64,000 nucleotides of DNA from Aquimarina sp. AU474. Lineage in GTDB: Bacteria; Bacteroidota; Bacteroidia; Flavobacteriales; Flavobacteriaceae. The stretch covers positions 62,001-126,000 of the forward strand of contig NZ_OMPE01000006.1 in the NCBI RefSeq assembly GCF_900312815.1, read 5' to 3'. Positions 61,817-64,000 of the stretch are shown here, piece by piece. The notes beneath the pieces were generated by a model that worked only from the letters and a program-made list of their open reading frames with translations, searched no databases and had not been told where the DNA came from. Numbering within the stretch: the first letter of the stretch is position 1; the number at the start of each line of letters is the position of its first letter. A program made the position numbers and the translations under genes.

Positions 61817-62776
61817 ATGGAGATATTAGAAAAGAAAGCAGAACAAGTAAATGATACAGTAGGTAATTTAGCTGGTAATTCATTGCTTAGAGTAAATCCT
61901 CTAGAGAGTGAGGCAATCTATATTTTTAGGGAAGTTGTTGCTCAGTTTGAAAAACCAGTACTTCTTTTTTCTGGAGGTAAGGATTCAATCACGTTAGTAA
62001 GACTTGCGCAAAAAGCTTTTTATCCGGGTAAAATACCTTTCCCGTTGTTGCATATTGATACAGGTCATAATTTCCCAGAAACTATTGAATTTAGGGATAA
62101 ACTTGTTAAAGAATTGGGCGTAGAATTGATTGTTCGCAATGTTCAAGATTCTATAGATCAGGGAAAAGTAATAGAGGAAAAAGGTAAATACGCCAGTCGT
62201 AACAGTCTTCAGACTACTACACTGCTGGATGCACTAGAAGAATTTAAGTTTGATGCCGCTATTGGTGGTGCTCGTAGAGATGAAGAAAAGGCAAGAGCAA
62301 AAGAACGTATTTTTTCTGTACGAGATGATTTTGGGCAATGGGATGAAAAAAATCAACGTCCAGAATTATTTGATCACCTTAATGGAAAGATTGATTTAGG
62401 TCAAAATGTTAGAGTATTTCCAATTAGTAACTGGACAGAATTAGATGTTTGGAGTTATATCCAAAAAGAAGATATAGAGATTCCATCTATCTATTTTGCA
62501 CATAAACGCAAAACTTTTATTAGAGATGGTATGATATGGTCTGCAGAAGATGAGGTAGTCCATAGAGAAGATGATGAAGCAGTAGAAGAACGATTGGTAA
62601 GATTTCGTACTGTAGGTGATATGTCTTGTACGGCGGCTGTACTTTCTGATGCAATTACAATTGATAAAGTTGTTGCCGAAATTAGAGAGTCAACAATTTC
62701 AGAAAGAGGAGCTCGTATTGATGACAAGAGATCCGAAGCTGCAATGGAAAAAAGAAAACAACAAGGATATTTCTAA
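61817..62776 (+). CDS. cysD: sulfate adenylyltransferase subunit 2
   Basis: A 319-residue subunit that makes APS from sulfate and ATP, with CysN supplying GTP energy. PP-loop LLFSGGKDSITLVRLAQKAF, then LLHIDTGHNFPETIEFRD, GGARRDEEKARAKERIFSVR and a C-terminal RGARIDDKRSEAAMEKRK are diagnostic. It follows cysH by 19 nt and precedes cysN by 95 nt. Confidence 0.96.
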   Translation: MEILEKKAEQVNDTVGNLAGNSLLRVNPLESEAIYIFREVVAQFEKPVLLFSGGKDSITLVRLAQKAFYPGKIPFPLLHIDTGHNFPETIEFRDKLVKELGVELIVRNVQDSIDQGKVIEEKGKYASRNSLQTTTLLDALEEFKFDAAIGGARRDEEKARAKERIFSVRDDFGQWDEKNQRPELFDHLNGKIDLGQNVRVFPISNWTELDVWSYIQKEDIEIPSIYFAHKRKTFIRDGMIWSAEDEVVHREDDEAVEERLVRFRTVGDMSCTAAVLSDAITIDKVVAEIRESTISERGARIDDKRSEAAMEKRKQQGYF

Positions 62777-62871
62777 AAGTTAATTTACTGTTCCACTGTA
62801 AAATGGAATAAGAAGTAAAAGAAATAATAATTTAAGAACACCATTCCCAAAAGGAAAAATAATAAATAGCT

Positions 62872-64000
62872 ATGGATGTATTAAAAATAGCAACAGCAGG
62901 AAGTGTAGATGATGGAAAAAGTACTTTGATTGGCCGGATTTTGTATGATACAAAATCATTGACTACTGATAAGTTAGAAGCGATAGAAAAAAGAAGTAAA
63001 GCAAATGGGTTTGACTACTTGGATTTTTCGTTGGCGACAGATGGATTAGTTGCAGAGCGGGAACAAGGAATTACAATTGATGTTGCGCATATTTATTTTT
63101 CTACAAAGACTAAGAGTTATATCATAGCAGATACTCCTGGCCATATTGAATATACAAGAAATATGGTAACAGGTGCTTCTACTTCACAAGCATCAATCAT
63201 ACTTGTAGATGCTCGAAAAGGAGTGATCGAACAAACATATCGTCATTTCTTTATCAATAATCTGTTAAGAGTTAAAGACGTGATAGTGGCTGTTAATAAA
63301 ATGGATTTGGTGGATTTTTCTCAAGAGAAGTATGAAGCTATCAAAGCTGATTTTGAAAAATTAATTGAAAAAAGTGATTATAAAGAACAAAACATAACAT
63401 TTATTCCTGTAAGTGCGTTGCAAGGTGATAATGTGGTAGAAAAATCTAATAAAACACCCTGGTATAATGGTCAAACGCTGTTAACGCATTTAGAAGAGTT
63501 GGATGCTCAAGATGTGTACGAAAAAGCAGAGGTTCGTTTCCCAGTACAAACAGTTATTCGACCTAAAAAAGATGAATTTCATGATTTTAGAGGATATGCA
63601 GGTAAACTATATGGAGGAGATATTTCAGTTGGAGATGAGGTGACTGTTTTACCTTCGTTAACTACATCAAAAGTAAAAGAAATTTACTTTTTTGATCAAA
63701 AATTTGATGCTGCGGGTAGAGGTAGTTCTTGTACAATTACTTTAGAAAACGATGTAAATGTGAGCCGTGGTGATATGATTGTGAAGTCATCAGAAAAACC
63801 TAGAGTAGAAAAACAATTAACGGCTACTGTATGTTGGATGGATAGTAGAAATTTGAATCCCGGAACTAATTATTTTATTCAGAGCGGAAGTAGTCGAATT
63901 TTAGCAAAGGTAAAAAGTGTTAGCGGAACAGTAGCTACAGATTTTTCAGGACAGGATACTACTAAAACCTCTTTAAGTTTAAATGAAATAGGAAAAGTGC
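62872..64000 (+). CDS. cysN: sulfate adenylyltransferase subunit 1 (GTPase), partial
   Basis: The ATG is at 62872 and the frame runs off the window, so about 376 residues are visible. The GTPase motifs are AGSVDDGKSTLIGR (P-loop), DTPGHIEY and VAVNKMDL. The following beta-barrel domains are those of EF-Tu-like CysN. It forms sulfate adenylyltransferase with CysD. Whether an APS kinase domain is fused at the C-terminus cannot be seen. Confidence 0.95.
   Translation, partial: MDVLKIATAGSVDDGKSTLIGRILYDTKSLTTDKLEAIEKRSKANGFDYLDFSLATDGLVAEREQGITIDVAHIYFSTKTKSYIIADTPGHIEYTRNMVTGASTSQASIILVDARKGVIEQTYRHFFINNLLRVKDVIVAVNKMDLVDFSQEKYEAIKADFEKLIEKSDYKEQNITFIPVSALQGDNVVEKSNKTPWYNGQTLLTHLEELDAQDVYEKAEVRFPVQTVIRPKKDEFHDFRGYAGKLYGGDISVGDEVTVLPSLTTSKVKEIYFFDQKFDAAGRGSSCTITLENDVNVSRGDMIVKSSEKPRVEKQLTATVCWMDSRNLNPGTNYFIQSGSSRILAKVKSVSGTVATDFSGQDTTKTSLSLNEIGKV

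Noticed and set aside
62791..62808. TTCCA-N8-TGGAA between cysD and cysN as another LexA-like operator
   Set aside because: The arms point outward compared with TGGAA-N3-TTCCA and the spacing differs. It lies inside an operon, so it is more likely a chance hairpin.
1..64000. Mobile elements, CRISPR arrays, tRNA or rRNA genes
   Set aside because: I found no transposase or integrase, no regularly spaced direct repeats longer than the operator half-sites, and no cloverleaf or rRNA stretch.

Overview
The window comes from a low-GC, Gram-negative member of the Bacteroidota, most likely a marine Flavobacteriaceae (Aquimarina-like; the genus is a guess). The evidence is the gene content: GLPGLI proteins, a DUF5686 outer-membrane protein, DUF3667, T9SS-type C-terminal sorting tails, 7TM-AraC regulators, a K+-dependent membrane pyrophosphatase beside a soluble one, and promoters of the Bacteroidota type (TTG about 18 nt upstream of TAnnTTTG). 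It is ordinary chromosome. I saw no rRNA, tRNA, CRISPR array, insertion sequence or prophage.

Layout. 1-3.1 kb: a divergent, SOS-like DNA-repair locus. A LexA-type autocleaving repressor faces a tight operon of a DUF559 nuclease-like protein, a radical SAM DNA-repair protein and a DUF4130 partner; two matching palindromes lie between them. 3-10.9 kb: App1-like phosphatase, membrane and soluble pyrophosphatases, DUF5686 protein, pdhB. 11-19.2 kb: etfBA, a DUF151 nuclease-like protein, a NupC transporter, thyA, a TonB-like protein, and an ergothioneine cluster (egtB, egtD, DUF427). 19.2-30.9 kb: mostly minus-strand accessory and housekeeping genes, with a membrane-anchored DHFR fusion, a frameshifted fructosamine kinase, fabD and a haloalkane dehalogenase. 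31-43.3 kb: two T9SS cargo proteins, waaA, a second 7TM-AraC regulator, a deoxynucleoside kinase and a two-component system. 43.4-48 kb: two GLPGLI proteins and a TonB-dependent-receptor-like protein, divergent from the two-component system across a TTAAC repeat array. 48-51.6 kb: small membrane and secreted proteins.

51.8-64 kb is a sulfur and methionine block. metK (minus strand) carries a SAM-II riboswitch. The divergent operon metY-metX-like-thrA-osmC-metZ (plus strand) carries a SAM-I riboswitch. Two unrelated SAM-sensing RNA classes thus sit back to back within about 360 bp. Further on comes a sulfate-assimilation operon (DUF2061, cysH, cysD, cysN, the last cut by the window end), with a clear promoter and an inverted repeat at its start site. 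Together these genes reduce sulfate, put sulfide into homocysteine and make S-adenosylmethionine.

The strongest candidates for new biology are the LexA/DUF559/radical SAM/DUF4130 locus with its operator pair spaced 42 bp, the back-to-back SAM-II/SAM-I arrangement, the 10-bp-phased operator array by the GLPGLI genes, and the 2TM-DHFR fusion.
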